Assembly (NCBI GenBank): GCA_036320915.1
Contig: JAXBDG010000020.1
Coordinates: 496,001 to 560,000 of the forward strand
Length of the DNA stretch: 64,000 nt
Reading direction: 5' to 3'
DNA from: Linnemannia elongata
Lineage: Eukaryota; Mortierellomycota; Mortierellomycetes; Mortierellales; Mortierellaceae
The notes under the pieces: generated by a model
Told to the model about the DNA's origin: nothing
Databases searched by the model: none
What the model saw: the letters and a program-made list of their open reading frames with translations, nothing else
In this document: one piece after another, positions 1 through 13,830 of the stretch
Layout: each line of letters starts with the position of its first letter
Position numbering within the stretch: position 1 is the stretch's first letter
Position numbers and translations under genes: made by a program

Positions 1-1514
1 TTTCATGCCATCCATGCATACAGTCGGTAAGTTCTACTTCTCCCCTATCCTATTCCCCCTACTCCCTTTCAACTATCCATCCACCCTCTCGCCAGGGACA
101 TTCCATTCCAATGTACCAAGACGTGGGAAAGTGTAAGGATTGCTCAAACCAAACATCTTGCCCACCTTCTTTGTGTCCCTTCATTCGCAGAACGAGTTTT
201 TCACTTCTATATCTCGTCTCAACCCATCATCTCTCTTCGCCTCGTTCAAACCCCTCCTTCCTCTCCCACATCACCCTCCTTTTCGGAAGCGGATGGTTCT
301 GCTCCGTCCCAAAAGCAAAGACACCTACCCAAGCCCCTTCCATTTTTATTTGGCAACCTTGCGATACCAGAAAAGCGAATAAGAGCGATTAGAGCAATGC
401 GGCGCGAGAAAGTACCACCTCCTTGCAACATATCCCACAATTGCAGTGTCCATTTAAACTTGCTTGTCCCCCATCCTCCTTTGGACCACTATCACCTTTG
501 CCTCCTTCCTCTTTCTCCATCCTTCCTGCTCCCTACTCCTTGCTTCCTGTTCATCCCTCCCTGGTCTGGGTCTACTCTTTCTCTTTCTTTGATTCTGTGT
601 TTGTTCTCAACATCCCTCCTTGATCGGCTCTTCTCTTTCCCCTTTCCTCGCCTGGGCTCTCTCCTAGACTTTTTTTGTCTCTTTTGCGGTGTCCGTGTTG
701 TTGTACTCTTGCGTTAATTGCCATGGTTACCCTCTCCGGTCTGTAACCTGATCGGATCCCTCGCCCCACAGACATGCCTACATGTAAAGCACATTATCGA
801 CAGAAACCTTCGTTTTCTCTGTGCAGTGCTACAAAATCTATCTGGGCATTTTAATTTTGTTCGTGTGCAGGACATCACACCCTTTCCCAACTGCCTACTG
901 ACATCCATTGTGGACATTGTCGCAGTGGAGGATCATATCCATATCCATCCCAATGAACACTACATAAGCACCAACACCTGTGTACCTTAACTACCCATGT
1001 ACGACATAAACCATCTGGAGAAAAATGGCGAACGATTATTCATTGATAAAAATAGAGCCGCCATTGACTCAGTTTACGTTCCTGCCTAAGGATGCTACCT
1101 ACCCCATGTACGCTCACATGAAGGCCGTTTCTTCATCCTTTTATTCTTGTTCACTTGGATCTTGTTCTTCTTCCTCTTTGTATCAGCGTGGAGTACTATT
1201 ATTATTAGCATCTTTCTGGCTCCCACCATCCCTTCCTTTCTCAATCTCTCCCTCATTGCGAAAAAAGTGAAAAAAGGAAAGGAACGAGGTAAGGCGGGCT
1301 CATTCACAGGTTTTTTTTTCTTTGGTCCTTTGTTCCGGCCAACTTATGCACAGCTGCTCTCTCTCTGTCTCTTTCATTCTCTGTCACTCCCATTCTCTCA
1401 TCTCTCCCTCTTTCTCCCGCCTTGTCTTCCATGTCGCTGAACACGAAAAAGGCTGGATGCTGGTCATGTCGAACTACAAAGTCAATAAGAGGACGGTGCT
1501 TCGCTTTCTTCTTT

Positions 1515-1553
<39 letters not shown>

Positions 1554-3066
1554 GTGTTTGCCGGTCGTCCTTCTTCTATGCGTGTTGCAAAAGTGTTTGT
1601 GATGCATTGAGCAGAAGCATGTAAGGGAAATGTAACACAAGAGACATAGCTGAGCAGTTCGCAGTGTCCTATCGTTTTCGTGCTGCCTGTGATGTATCCC
1701 AGCATGGTTGGTGGGACTAGCTGGTTGGGTTTTGGTGCCCCTCCTCCTTTTCTTTTTTCGCTTCCTTCACTCCTTGCCCCCTTGACCCTTGGCTGAGTCC
1801 GCGCACTGCTCTCATTCCCGCCCGCCTTTCTTTTCTTTGTCTTTTCGAAAAGGAATGTTACGAAACCAATTTTTTTGTTCTCTTTTCTAATGTCTTCTGT
1901 GTAAAAGCACCTATGGTCTCCAAGAACAGAATAGAGGTATTTATCAGGCTGAGCAGAAAAGTATATGACCATTGGTGTCAGGAGTGAGGGAGGGAGAGAT
2001 ACTGGATGGATACCAGGGAAAAAGAAGGATACTATGATCGTGCGCGCGAGCGGAAGAAGAGAGGGGGTACAACTCTTATTTTTATATTTTGGATACCATG
2101 GTTCGAAAGAAAAAAGGAGTCCCTTAAAACAGAGTGACCAGATCCATATCCTACCCCATTCGTCCATCGCATCCAGGAATTGTATACATGCCTATGTTCC
2201 TGTGTCGTCTGTCTGTCCTGTCGGTCTGTCTGTTCATAGTTCGCCTTTTTGAATAATTGAGTTTGGGTTGGCCACCCTTTTCGTTTCATTAAGCATGTCC
2301 CTTATTTTCTTGTGTGTTTGCTTCTGTCTCCACCCTCCTTGCAATTACAATAATAATAGCTACATCTTACATGAGAGTGCCCCCCAAAGACGGCAGGAGT
2401 AAAGAGACAATATCATCATCAGCATCAACAACGCGTTCATCCACCCATTGTTTCCTTTTATTTATTCTTTCGTTTCTTTCTCCTTCCCCTCTTTTCTTTT
2501 CGTCCTTTTTGCATTACAACAAACAAACAGCAACGCAACCAACCAACCTACCTACCACCAACTACTGTCACACTACACTGGCGATCCAGCTCTCTTGCTG
2601 TCCTTCCGAACCTAACCAGCTCTCTCTCTCTCTCTTTATCTCTCTCTCTCTCTTTCTCTTTTCTTACTCTCTTTCCCTCTCTCTTCTTTCACATTGTATC
2701 CACCTCTCTCTTTCTCTCTTTCTCTCCCTCTCTCTCTCGTTTCCTAGAAAAGATACAAACAACCACCCCATTTCCTTTTCGTTCTTTTTCACCCTCTTCT
2801 TCTTTTCTTACTCCTCAACATTCCCCTGCCGCACCTCTTTATTTGTCCCTTGCCAGCTACTCACAGCAACCAAAAAAAAATACACACATCCAACAGCAAT
2901 CCACCTCCTCACCTTTTTAACTCCCCTTCCTGCATCTGCATTAGCATTAACATCCATTCACTGCAAGAACCCAGACCACGCTATCCTTCTCTTCCCTCCC
3001 CTCCCTTTCTTTTCTCGTTTTTGTTTTATTTTCTTATTTATTATCCTTCCTTTTTTTTAACAAACC
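1..3066. other. gene-free upstream region, pyrimidine-rich
   Basis: No open frame here has ordinary protein composition. The long frames, such as 2314-3060 on plus and 1304-2167 on minus, are by-products of CT-rich sequence and of a T run at 1517-1552. CT microsatellite blocks lie around 2620-2745 and the last 300 bp before 3067 are strongly C/T biased. This fits a long promoter and 5' leader for the gene starting at 3067. Confidence 0.6.
1517..1552. repeat. poly(T) run, 36 nt
   Basis: Uninterrupted T homopolymer in the gene-free region before the first gene. It is one of the long poly(dA:dT) runs scattered between genes here, and the exact length may be affected by sequencing error. Confidence 0.9.
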
Positions 3067-6000
3067 ATGTTGTCTGCTCTGTCGCCGTCCTCAATATCCA
3101 ACGCAGCAAACAACAACCACCCAAGCGTCGATGCGCCATCGATAAAACCTTCTTCTGCAATGATGGACCACGCCAACAGTAACAGTAACAATAACAATAA
3201 CAGTAACATCCCAAACAGCAGCAACAGTCCCTATAACGAATCCAGTGGATTGGTCAGAGGATCTCCTGGCAAGGATTATTCGACCGAGTCATCATCGTCG
3301 ACTACTGCCGCTGTTCACCCGTTATCCGTATCCAGCTCATCCTCGCCGTCCTTTCCATCACGGCCTCTTCCTCAACAACCACAGCAGCAGCAGCAGCAGC
3401 ATCGCTCTCAGACACCGACCATGGTTTCGACACCGACCTTCCAGCATCAACAGCTTGTCAAGATCAAATCTGAGCACGGACTGACATCCCCTCACCTGCA
3501 GCAGCATCAACATCTCCACCAGCAACAACAGCTGAACGCACCCGATATTATCATGACTGATGAGGATGGAGACGAGGATGAGGATGAGGCAGGAGGAGAC
3601 TCGGAACGGCCTACACCCAGCCCCATGCTCCCCAACGCGGAGACCATGGACGAAGACGAGGATGGAGATCATGGACGCGGACCTCACCACCCTCATCACC
3701 ACCATTCACAGCAGCAGGAAAAGACCCCTCTCATGGTCGACACCTCTTCGGGTGCCATTCGCTCTCACACAAACGGTCCTCGCGGCGCTCAAATGACAAT
3801 GGCTTCGCCCAACATGACTGCTACGCCCTCAACTGCGACTTTGACCCCGGACAGTGGCGCGACCAACTCTTCTTCCCGCCGACCTTCGCTGAGGACCATG
3901 ACGGCGACTCTCCCTCGGTCTGCGCTTCAGGAGGAGACGATTGCCCTATTCAAGCAGTACCGCAACCTTATTCCTTGTGCCAAATGTTTCTCTCGCAACA
4001 CCATCCAGCGAGACGGCATGTCTGGTATGTTTTTATCCCTTAATGTCAAACTTGCATTTAGCATGCACATGGCCGCGAGTCAGTGAGGCACGCGACTAGA
4101 GACACGCACTGACCATTTGCTAATTATTTTATACACCACATCCATCTGTGCAAATGCAACCCACAGACGGCAATCTGAGATTCAAGTGCAGACCCCCAGT
4201 CTCGATGAGTCTCATCTGCAACAAGTCTTATAGCGAGTCTAAGATCCGCAACATGATTGCCGGCGTCGTTTATGGCCATAGCCTGCCTGAATCCGGCACT
4301 CCTACATCTGCCGCCTCGTCTGAGAACGTTCTTGCCCTGGCACTCCCTCCCAACATGACCAAGTCTGGCTCTGGTCGTCGACCCTCTCAAAAATACCCCG
4401 ATGCGAACATGACCCCGGACCTCCAGCAGTCGCACACTTTCCAGGATGATCATCACAGCCAGCACAACCACTACCGGGATCACAAGGGAGACGAACGTGA
4501 CCAGTACCAGCAAGGAGGAGGGTATGAGGAGACGGGAGATGAACGTGGTGGTCGTCCTGGTAGTCGACGCCCTTCATCGGCCATGGCTTCCCACCCACGT
4601 CGTCCCTCACTGATCGGCCGAGAGTCGCCCATGATGGATTATGAAGAATCAACGATGATGGGACCTCCCTCTGGACACCTCCAGGTTCCCAACACCCCAC
4701 CAATGGAGGGCGAGGATCCAAGAATGTATCGTCCTCATTCCGCGCACGGCCATCGTCCTTTGACCCCCGTGAATGCTCCCCCATCTGCGGCTTCGTCTTC
4801 AAACGCCTCCAACCTTGGCTCTCGTCAGGGCGCCCCCAAGCTCCACCACTCGCACTCACACCCCAATATTGGTCAACAACGACACCAGCAGTACCTTGAC
4901 CAGCAGCGCCATATCCAGCAGCAGCAACAGCAACCTCGCCAGGTTGTTCGCATTGAGCCAGCGCTGCCTCATCATGGTCAAGGATCGGACTTTTCGCGCT
5001 CTGAAATGGCTGAGCGCCGATTCTCTCACCCTGCAGCTCTACAGCGTTCTCCTTCTAGCAAGTACCTCCCTGTTGCACCCAACAACACAGCTTTGTCACC
5101 AGCTTTGTCATCCTCGTCACAGACTTCGCCTCGTTATGAGTCTGTTCAAGCACCAGCGTCTTCGGCTGGACCCGGCGGTCGTTATGAAGAGACCCATGGT
5201 CAAGGATCATACTACTCGCGAAGAATGAGTCAGCCTCACCCAAGCAGCCAGCGACCGTATGGACAGCTCCCTCCTCCTCCTGCCGGTTCTTCTCACAGAT
5301 ACGATCGACGCGCCAGTGAGGTTGACGAGTACAACTACCAGCACCTCCGACAGTACGAGCGATTGAATGCCAGCACTATGCGAGGAGGACATCCACTCAA
5401 GTCTAAGATCTCACCAAAGCAATATTCCCCTCCTCGCTCGTCTGACAGCTCTCTGTCCGCCCAGCAGCGCGATGGTCCTGTGCCTGCTCTGTCTTCCTCT
5501 GCTACGTACGCTGGCAAGCCTGGGTACCCACCATCATCTTCGCCATCGATGAACTCTAACGTTCAAGGTCTTCGCACGCCCCAGGCGGAGCCCATGCGGT
5601 CCTCGCACTCGATGTCTTCAATTGAAGCACCCAGCTCTGCTACCTCTGGTGCTGCTTCTGCTGGAGCGAGTGGAAGTCGCCATGCGTACCAGACTCCTCG
5701 CCAACAGGCCTCGTCTTCGTCAGTGTACTACCACCAACCCTCCTCTCGTGACGATTTGGAGATTCGTGACACCTACACCCTTGATGACTCCCGTGGTGAC
5801 CAGTCCCCTGAAGATGCCGATGGTCGTAAGTGTTCAACCACCTGCTTGTGTCTTTGTTATGCAGCAGTTATTGTTTAATTTCACATGCTAACGTAACTAT
5901 GCACCAATATATTGAAATAGGCCAATACGCTAGGATGCGCCAAGGATTCAGAAAGCCAGGTATGGGTCCATCGATCCGTCGTTTGGGCTCAAGCCCTAAC

Positions 6001-7254
6001 CTCTACACCGCCGGTAGTATGACCGCCCCAACTTCGTCTTCCCCAGCCAAGGACTTGAACTCTGCCCTCCCTCGAAACGCTATCAAGCTGACCTGCTTCC
6101 CCAGCGCCGTGACCGCCTCCAAGGATTTGCCAGTTGACAGCCAAGCACCAGGCGTATCGTCAGTTGATGACGACCTTGACATGAAGATGAGCCAAAGTTC
6201 CAAGGTCGTTATTGAGATTACTCAGCCCCGGTCTACCTTTGATCGCTCTTCCTCCTCGTCATCGCTGTCTGGATTCGATGATGTCCCTCGCCCTCTACAT
6301 CTTTCAACCTCCTCGGGGCATCCTTACCGCGCGCTTCGTCATGCCGTCTCGCAGCCCAACCTCCTTGTCCGGAATTCGTCCTCGGTCCTGGAACGTCGCC
6401 GAAGGTCGGTGTCTCCCTCTGGCAGCGGCCGTGATGGTATCGACGGCAACAGTGGTGAGGATGGATTTGGATCCTCCAAGAAACGTCGTGCAGATTCCTT
6501 GTCCCGAGACGAGGACGTCGTCACTTCCACCCCATCCTCTTCTTCTGTCGCCGAGGCCGCAGCCGCTGCAGTGGTTGCTGCTGCTGCTAACGCCGCCCGC
6601 CAGAACAGCTCAACCGCAGGAGGAGTTCATATCATTGGCCACGACTATTCCAAGAAAGATGTAATCGGACTCGGAGTCGTCATGGACGATGACACCACCA
6701 CCAGCACCAACGGCTGCAACTCGCCCATGATCGACGCCTTGGATGTCGCCAGAGCCTCGTCCTATGTCTCGCTAGAGGACCAAAAGGAGCTGGGTATCGA
6801 CTATTCACTGTTCACAAGAGTTGAGACGGCAGCATGGAGGATCTTGATCCCTCCAAATGTCACAGCCTCGTTCCGCTCGGACGATTTCGGCTTGACACTC
6901 AAGCCCAAGGCGATCTCTGAGGCAGCTGCTTCGGCTTCTATGGCATCTCCTACGTCTGCTGCTGCTGGTGGGTGCGCAGAGATTACGCCTTTGGTCGCTC
7001 CTATGGCTGCCATCTCGACCAGTGAGACTGAAGATGAAGAGGCAGAGAAGGAGCAAGTCGAGAGCGTTGAACACGAGAAGGCGAGGGTGGAGGACGATGA
7101 AGGCATGGATGTGGTTATGGAGGCCAATGAAGAGGAGGAATTGATGACGACAACAACTGTAACGACGACCACTCTGACGACGGAGGCGCACGACGATGCT
7201 GTTGCTGCCGTTTCCGTGAACTCGCGAGAGGATGTGATGGCCGAAGACGATTAA
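3067..7254 (+). CDS. large low-complexity protein with an InsA-like C4 zinc ribbon, putative regulator
   Basis: Three-exon model: 3067-4024, 4167-5825, 5921-7254. The introns start GTATGT and GTAAGT and end CAG and TAG; phases join cleanly to give 1,316 aa. The only clear domain spans exon 1/2: Cys304, Cys307, Cys327 and Cys337 in a CX2CX19CX9C pattern. It carries the Ser-Asn-x-Ile-x-Arg-x-Gly and Arg-Phe-x-Cys spacing typical of transposase/InsA-type zinc ribbons. The rest is disordered: Asn/Ser/Gln runs, an acidic patch near residues 165-200, and His/Gln-rich stretches. A last segment (about residues 1150-1200, around a TRVETAAWRILIPP block) looks folded and conserved but is not one I recognise. 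The ATG at 3067 is the first in frame after a CT-rich leader. A nuclear regulatory role is inferred from composition plus the zinc ribbon. Confidence 0.8.
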
Positions 7255-10200
7255 AACATTCATCACACTGGCCTCAACGCACTAGATAAGAAACACAAAA
7301 AAACGAACCCTTACCACATCCCTTTTAACATAACGACAATACCATTTCCCTCATCCCTTCCTCTCCTTCCGCATTTCATTTGTACACGCCCACATCCATT
7401 CATCTATCATAGCCTCCTCTCACTTTCCCCTACCTCCTCTTTACCCTTCAATTCTCACACTCGGTGGCGGCTCCTTTGTCGACATCGTTTTACCCGTTGT
7501 ACGTAAACTACCACCTTCTTCTCCCATTGTCCTATCCTCCCTTTCCCCTCCTATCATTCGTCACCTTCCCTCTTCTCTCTCCACCTCGTCATTTCTTCGT
7601 GTTCGAGCGCGCCACCACTAGTCCATCTCCCGATTCATTAGTTCTTTGTTTCTCCCATTCCTTTTGCATTTTTTTTTTTCAATTCTCATCTGTTATTAAA
7701 AACATCATCCATCTTATTATTGATATCTGCTTTTTGTCTTCCTTCCCTTTCTCGCCAGAAATGCTCTAATGCCACTCCTAATACATGCATGTATCTTTTT
7801 AGCATATCAAACACAGAATGACCATGTTATTTTTTTTTTGCTCAAGACGTGCGTCTGTCTAGTCTAGCTTAACAACCACTGTTAACCGGTTTCTACAAAA
7901 CTCACCAACCAGCCAAGGGAATAAAATACCAATCTTTTTTTTCCCTTTTGTTCCACTCTTTATGTATCCAGTGACAAATTGGCTATCTCCTCTATTACTC
8001 CACCCCGGGATGCCTTTGACAGAGAGGGGGAGTGAAAAGAAAGGAGCTTGAGGCAATGCTAAAAATAAGATGGCTAGGGGAAAGAAGGGCTGACTTGGTC
8101 TGCCTAGAGCAAATTTGCGTACGCTCCTGTACCTACACCAGGGAGATCGGGGCCGTGCACGCAGAGCTAATAAGGGGAGAAGAGACAAGACTGGCGATAT
8201 GTCTTATAGTAATCAAAAAGTGAATGGGAATAAATATCATGAACAGCTCGTCTGCAAAAGTTGGTAAAACCGTGAGCTTGAAGTATTGTTGCAAGTAACA
8301 CGATAGTTTCAAATGGAAACCGGGATCTGAAAAAAAAATGGGTCATGCATGGTTCCGGGGCCACCGGATCGTCAAGTCAAAGTCATAGGCCACTTGGCTC
8401 GTGCGTTGAACACCAAATTCCTTTCTCCTACAATTCGCGGGGCCGGTTTCTTTCCCTGTCTTCTCAATTGGGATCCCAAAAGGAAACCATCCTCCGTGAA
8501 AAAAAGAGGCAACAAAGTAACAACTAAGGGCATGAGAGGGAGAAAAGAATGAGGGACCTAAGGGGTAATGGCAGCCGAAAGCTAATTTGCATGCACGAAA
8601 AATAAAAATATGTAGGTGGATCCAAAAGGCCGTGCACAGGGGAGAGAAACGTGCATGAGGGTGACCCTTAGTATTCCTTCATTGTGTCTAGACCTACTCA
8701 ACAAAAAAAAAAAAAAAAAAAGGCGGAGTAGTGGACATCCTTTGGATGAAAGAAAGAAAATAAGAAAGTAAGGGAGTCGGAAGGGATGGATGTTTGCAAA
8801 GTTTATGGCGTTCTGCCGATGTTAGGACAAGTGGATCTTGTTCCGGGGATCTATTCTTTTGTGAAGGCAGGACAACCTTGTTGTCTCCAACTGCTGTGTG
8901 GAAACGGAGGTGAACTCCGAAAACGCGACATCGACATATAGACGCGCTCTTTGTTGTTTCAAAAGGGGATAGTTTTTTACTCTGATGACGTGGGGTGCCT
9001 CTGAATCATATACACCGTCAACTTTGTGTAGTCCGCCATCCTATCCCTTTCCATCCCTTCATTCGTGTCAATTTCCATTTTCACTCAGTATCTGACTCAT
9101 GTCAGAGAGAAGAGCCAGGTCTGTGGTCTCACTCCTTCTTTCTCCCTGCCTCACTTTCCCTTCCCCTTCACCGCCTCCGCTCTCTGCTTGCTACCACGTA
9201 TTTCTCCTTTGCTCTCTTGTACTGTTGCTGTACACCTATTACCATGCTTGCAACGGGGTAAATTCTCGAAAAGATTTGTCGATCATTCCTCTACTAGCTG
9301 GTATACACACTTTCGCACTGAGCTCAGAGAGGGAGAAAGCGAGGCTGTGAGAGCTTGTCAATTAACACATAGAGACAAGCTGAATAGTGGATGCCATAAA
9401 GAGGAAGCAAGGAGAAGGAAGCCAAGGAAGGGGGGAAGAGAGGGAGGGGTGATCGTTGGGCTGGTTCACGCATTTTGGCCAATTTTATTCAACGGAGTCG
9501 GGCAAATGAAAATAAAGCTAAGGTGTGCTGTGCATGCTTGTGTCTAGTCTTTGCTGTCTTGTCAGTCAGTACACACCGTTCTCTATTTCCGAGGTAAACA
9601 ATACTCAAACAAACCAGCAACCAGCCTATGCGGTATGCACGATTGAAATTAGGTCGACACTTCATTGCTTAAGAATTGACCAATGCGTAAGAAACGACAA
9701 CAACTGCTCTGTACGTTTTTCCTTGTACCCGCTCGTTTTGATGGTTAGGATATCATCCATGCAGAACGCCGTCTCTCTCCCCTCTCTCCCTCTTCTCTTG
9801 CACTTACTTTCGTTTGGTCAATCAATTCGCTTCCCTTCTCTCGGCTGCTCAGTCCTTCAGCCCATCAATCCATCATCCTTTTACTGGCATTCTTGCATTG
9901 ATACTAACAGCGCCGCCAGGAATGTTGAAAATGTTACTAGGAAGAAAATAAAAAAAAACAAAGATAATATGTGGTATCCTGCTCCGTTTCAACACGCCCA
10001 GGTATGCCAGAGTGCAAAGAGAAGCATGCATTGGCTAAGTTTACACCAGAGGCAAATCCTCCCGTCCCTCTCCTTGCTTGGCTTTGCGCTGGGTCCAAAA
10101 GAGAGCGTAGAGGCAGAGAGAATGGATTGACTGGAGAAAAGGAAAGGCAGCGCTGCTAGATCTGAGATTGAGGTGAATAAAGGCAGCAAGCAATTGGGTC

Positions 10201-10459
10201 ATATTGCTGGCGGCCAGCGCTTGTGTATGGATATGGATGCGAGTGTGAGTTATTGCATGGCGCAAGATTGCGCAGGACACTATACAACCACCCATGCCCT
10301 TTTACATGATTGAACGGTTGCATCTCGGTGAATAGTAGTATGTCGCTGCTATCGACGTTGTTTCTTTGTTCTGTCGACAAAAAAAAGGACAAGTGTGTTG
10401 ATGCATTTTTAGCGCGTTTCGGCGCACTGTGATGACTTTGCGTCGGGCATGTGTTGTCT

Positions 10460-10460
<1 letters not shown>

Positions 10461-10492
<32 letters not shown>

Positions 10493-10497
10493 TGGTC
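10461..10497. repeat. GTT trinucleotide microsatellite
   Basis: Repeated GTT units with one GAT interruption, outside any supported coding exon. Confidence 0.8.
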
Positions 10498-11297
10498 GCC
10501 ATTGATTATTTTGCATAATGGTGGCACAAACGACAAATTGCATTGATTCATGCCGCACTTCAAAGACCTGATGGTGGAATGAGCGAAAACGAATGGTAAA
10601 AACACCAACGGCGTTGTTGTTGAATGGACAGTAGACCATCGGTTCATAAAAAATGGGGTGTCATAAGCAAAAAACGTGTTGTCTCAGTTGATGTATCAAT
10701 CAGTAGGGTACTACTGTTCGGGACAACGACAAGGTGTGTTTAATTCATTCATTTTTAATCAGACTCGTCGTTAAACTTCATTTCGTCGATGCTACTGCTG
10801 AACGCTTTCTATTTTCTTTACCCCTGACTGTCCGCTCCACTACGTTCCCTCCCTATCCATCGTCGTCTTTCTCACTCGTCCCCCCTGTTTTCATCTGCCC
10901 TTGCAAAAACTAGACCCCAATTAATCCCTTCTACTTCCTTCCTCCTCTCTTCATCCATCACCCCCATTTACAACCCTGAAGCATAAACACCGTTGGCCAT
11001 CGTGTCTCTTTTGCTGTTTGTCTTTTTTTTGGTTTTTTTTCCTCGACTATCCTGCTACTCCCCCCTCCCCTCCTCCCCCTTCTCCCTTCCATCAGTCATT
11101 CGCATACACACATACACATACACACAGAACGTTCAGGTCACAATTCTTTGCACGTAGCAAAAAAAATCAAATAGTGCTCAGCAGGCCTGTTTCCAATTTT
11201 TTTATTTCGGTTCCAAACAAATCTGTTTTGTCTCCGTGAAATTCTTTTCGTTCATGCCCTGCTTTTGCATTGATCGCATAGCAGCTTTCTTCTCGTG

Positions 11298-11299
<2 letters not shown>

Positions 11300-11337
<38 letters not shown>
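11300..11337. repeat. poly(A) run, 38 nt
   Basis: Uninterrupted A homopolymer in a gene-free interval. Confidence 0.9.
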
Positions 11338-11339
<2 letters not shown>

Positions 11340-13830
11340 AAGCTAGGGGGGCGAACGACTGGTTGAAAGAAAAAAAATAAAGAGGAGAGGGAGGTCAGCC
11401 AATTTTTCGATGCAATGCATTCTTGAGCCCCCCTCCTCAATACTCTAACGTAACTTCACATTAAGCCTCTGCTCCTTCACTTGTTTTCTTTGTTCATCTC
11501 AATGATTATTACTTGTCTTATTTGTCTTTGGTCAAGCCGTTGAAAAAAAGCTCTTGGAATCGGGAGACGTCTAGAACACTTCGTGGTTTTCACCTTCTCA
11601 CTCAACACCTATGTGTGGATTTACCGATGAAAACTAACTATTTCTGTTGTTACAGAAAGTCAAGCGCCTGTAAAAAGAACAAAATAGTGGGTCTGATTTG
11701 GCCAGGAGGTGCAACGGAGAGTCCAAGGTAATTATGATGCACATCCTTACTCCCTCGTTCCTCCTTCACTTGCCCTTGCTTTCTTAAACGAAGCAATGGG
11801 CAATTGAGTGACAAAGCAAAGGTAGCGCGAAAAGAAAAAGAAAAAGAAAGGCAGTAAATAGCAACAGACCAATAATGCGTTCAAGACGCGACCAGAAACA
11901 AAACGGGCTAAGGCAGGCGGGAGAAAGAGTGTGAAAGAGAGCGTAAGCGTCGCTCTTTTCAGGGGTGAAGAAAATTATCAAGAAATGGACAGTGACCTGC
12001 GCATGGCCAATTAATGCGCGGGGTACGCAAGACCGTTGAAAAAAAACGAAAAGGCAGGTGTAACAAGAGGGAAGCATGGATATGGATGGACAAGAAGGAG
12101 ACGAAGACGGGGGAGCTGACAGCCAGGCCTTGTTGACCGGTCGGGGCGCTTATTTGAGTTTGACAAGAATGGAAAGATTGAGTAATGAATGGGTGGGTGG
12201 ACATGCACTGCACTCCATTTTGCAAATGGGTCTTCTACGTTGTGAATATTACATGGGTGAGGTTGGGCTGAATGGTTCTAGTTCATCTGAATTGACTTTG
12301 GGTGGTGCTTGTTTTGAATGGATGAATGAATGAATAAATGAATGATGTAGCTCTCATTGTTGTTGTTGTCGTCGTTGTACTTGCATCCATTCAATCACCT
12401 TACACTCATGTTGATCCCTCCCCTTCCTTTCGTGTATTATCCTCCCCTTGGCTCTCTCTCTCATTCGCTTTTGCATTCATTCTCCTCGCCCTACCTCATT
12501 AGAATCATAACTTTGTAAATAAACTATTGTTTAAACGCGTATGCTTTCACTTTTATTCAAACGTTGAATGGTCCCCTCCTCTCCTTCCTGTGTGTGAATT
12601 TATGTACATGTGTGTATGCTCCTCCTTCCTCCATTGGGTTTTGTTTTTTTTTCTTTTTGTTCTTCTGTTACCCTTCATGCCTCCTTAAACAACAACATAA
12701 ACCAAAAACCAAAAACCAAAAAACACCTAATCGCAGCAACGCCTACTTTTTCTCTCCAAACAATTGAAATTGGTTCATTCAGTTTTTTTGTACCCCCTTT
12801 CGCTCATCCCTCGTTCGTTTTTTTCTGTTCGTTGGGCCGTCTCTCCATCAGGCCGTCTGCATTTCTTCCCCTTACACTCAATTTGGTTCTATGTTGTTGT
12901 TGTCGGTGTTCCTCAGGACCCATGGTCATGGGCCATGGCCCTCGCTCGATCGCCCTTTGTTTCCTTGGTATTCAATTTGTCCAATTGACTTGCCTCCCCC
13001 TTGGTGACAGACCACGGATCATATATAAAGGTCTACTCGATCCCAAGTGTCCCGACCTCTTTTTGTTTCTTTTTTCTTCTCGTTCTCTTTCTTTCCTTCT
13101 GTGGTGGCTGTTCCTTTGCTCTTGATCCACACTCTTCTTTTTTTCGTTCTTATTGCCCATTCCTTCATTTTACCCTTTTGTTTGTACTTACCTCCTCAGG
13201 TTGACCGTTACTTGAACAAACAAAACACCACACCAATCCTTCCAACTCACCTTTCCTTTCGCTTCCCTTACACACACGCAACCAAAACAATAGAATACAC
13301 TCCCACTTCCCTTCAACCAACCACACCTCCCTCTCTTTTAAACTCATTTATTCGACTTTCACCATCTCATCTCACCTTGTAAGCGACTAATACTAACGTT
13401 TTACTGAGATACTTCCATCCGTGCTCTTGTACACCCTTTCGCATAAAAGGAACATCTCAACAACAAAAACATCAGCACCACCACCACCAAACCACACCAA
13501 GCAACAAGTAAAACTAATAACGACATATGAATGTTCTTCTGCCCTTTCCCTCTTTCTCCTCATCCTTCTCTGAAATAGATTCCAAGGTGCACTCTGTTCA
13601 CCCCCTTACTCTGATTTTATCTCCCCTTCCTTTTCCTCCTCGTTCTCGACCCTCGTCGACTTCTCCGACTCGGAGACAGACCCTTCTTCCTCCATTTTGT
13701 TGTTTCCTTCACTTCCATTCGCCGATCCTCTTTTTCTTTCTTCCTCCTCTTCCTCAGTCCACTCTATCCTTTGTAAAGCACCCTTTGAAGCGTAACAACA
13801 AACAACAACCAAGGCACCAACACACCCACC

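Larger units (their letters stand above)
7255..13830. other. 6.6-kb gene-free interval
   Basis: No frame here has gene-like composition, length or convincing splice context on either strand. The interval holds the presumed 3' region of the preceding gene, a 19-nt A run at 8703-8721, a GTT triplet repeat at about 10461-10497 and a 38-nt A run at 11300-11337. A TATA-like sequence lies at 13021-13030, followed by about 800 bp of C/T-rich leader toward the next gene. A non-coding RNA or a lineage-specific short gene cannot be excluded by reading alone. Confidence 0.5.

Noticed and set aside
1304..2167. 287-codon minus-strand frame
   Set aside because: It contains a poly-Lys run translated from a T homopolymer and has no domain or conserved composition.
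2314..3060. 248-codon plus-strand frame before the first gene
   Set aside because: Composition (Ser/Leu/Phe/Pro) is simply that of CT microsatellite DNA; treated as leader.
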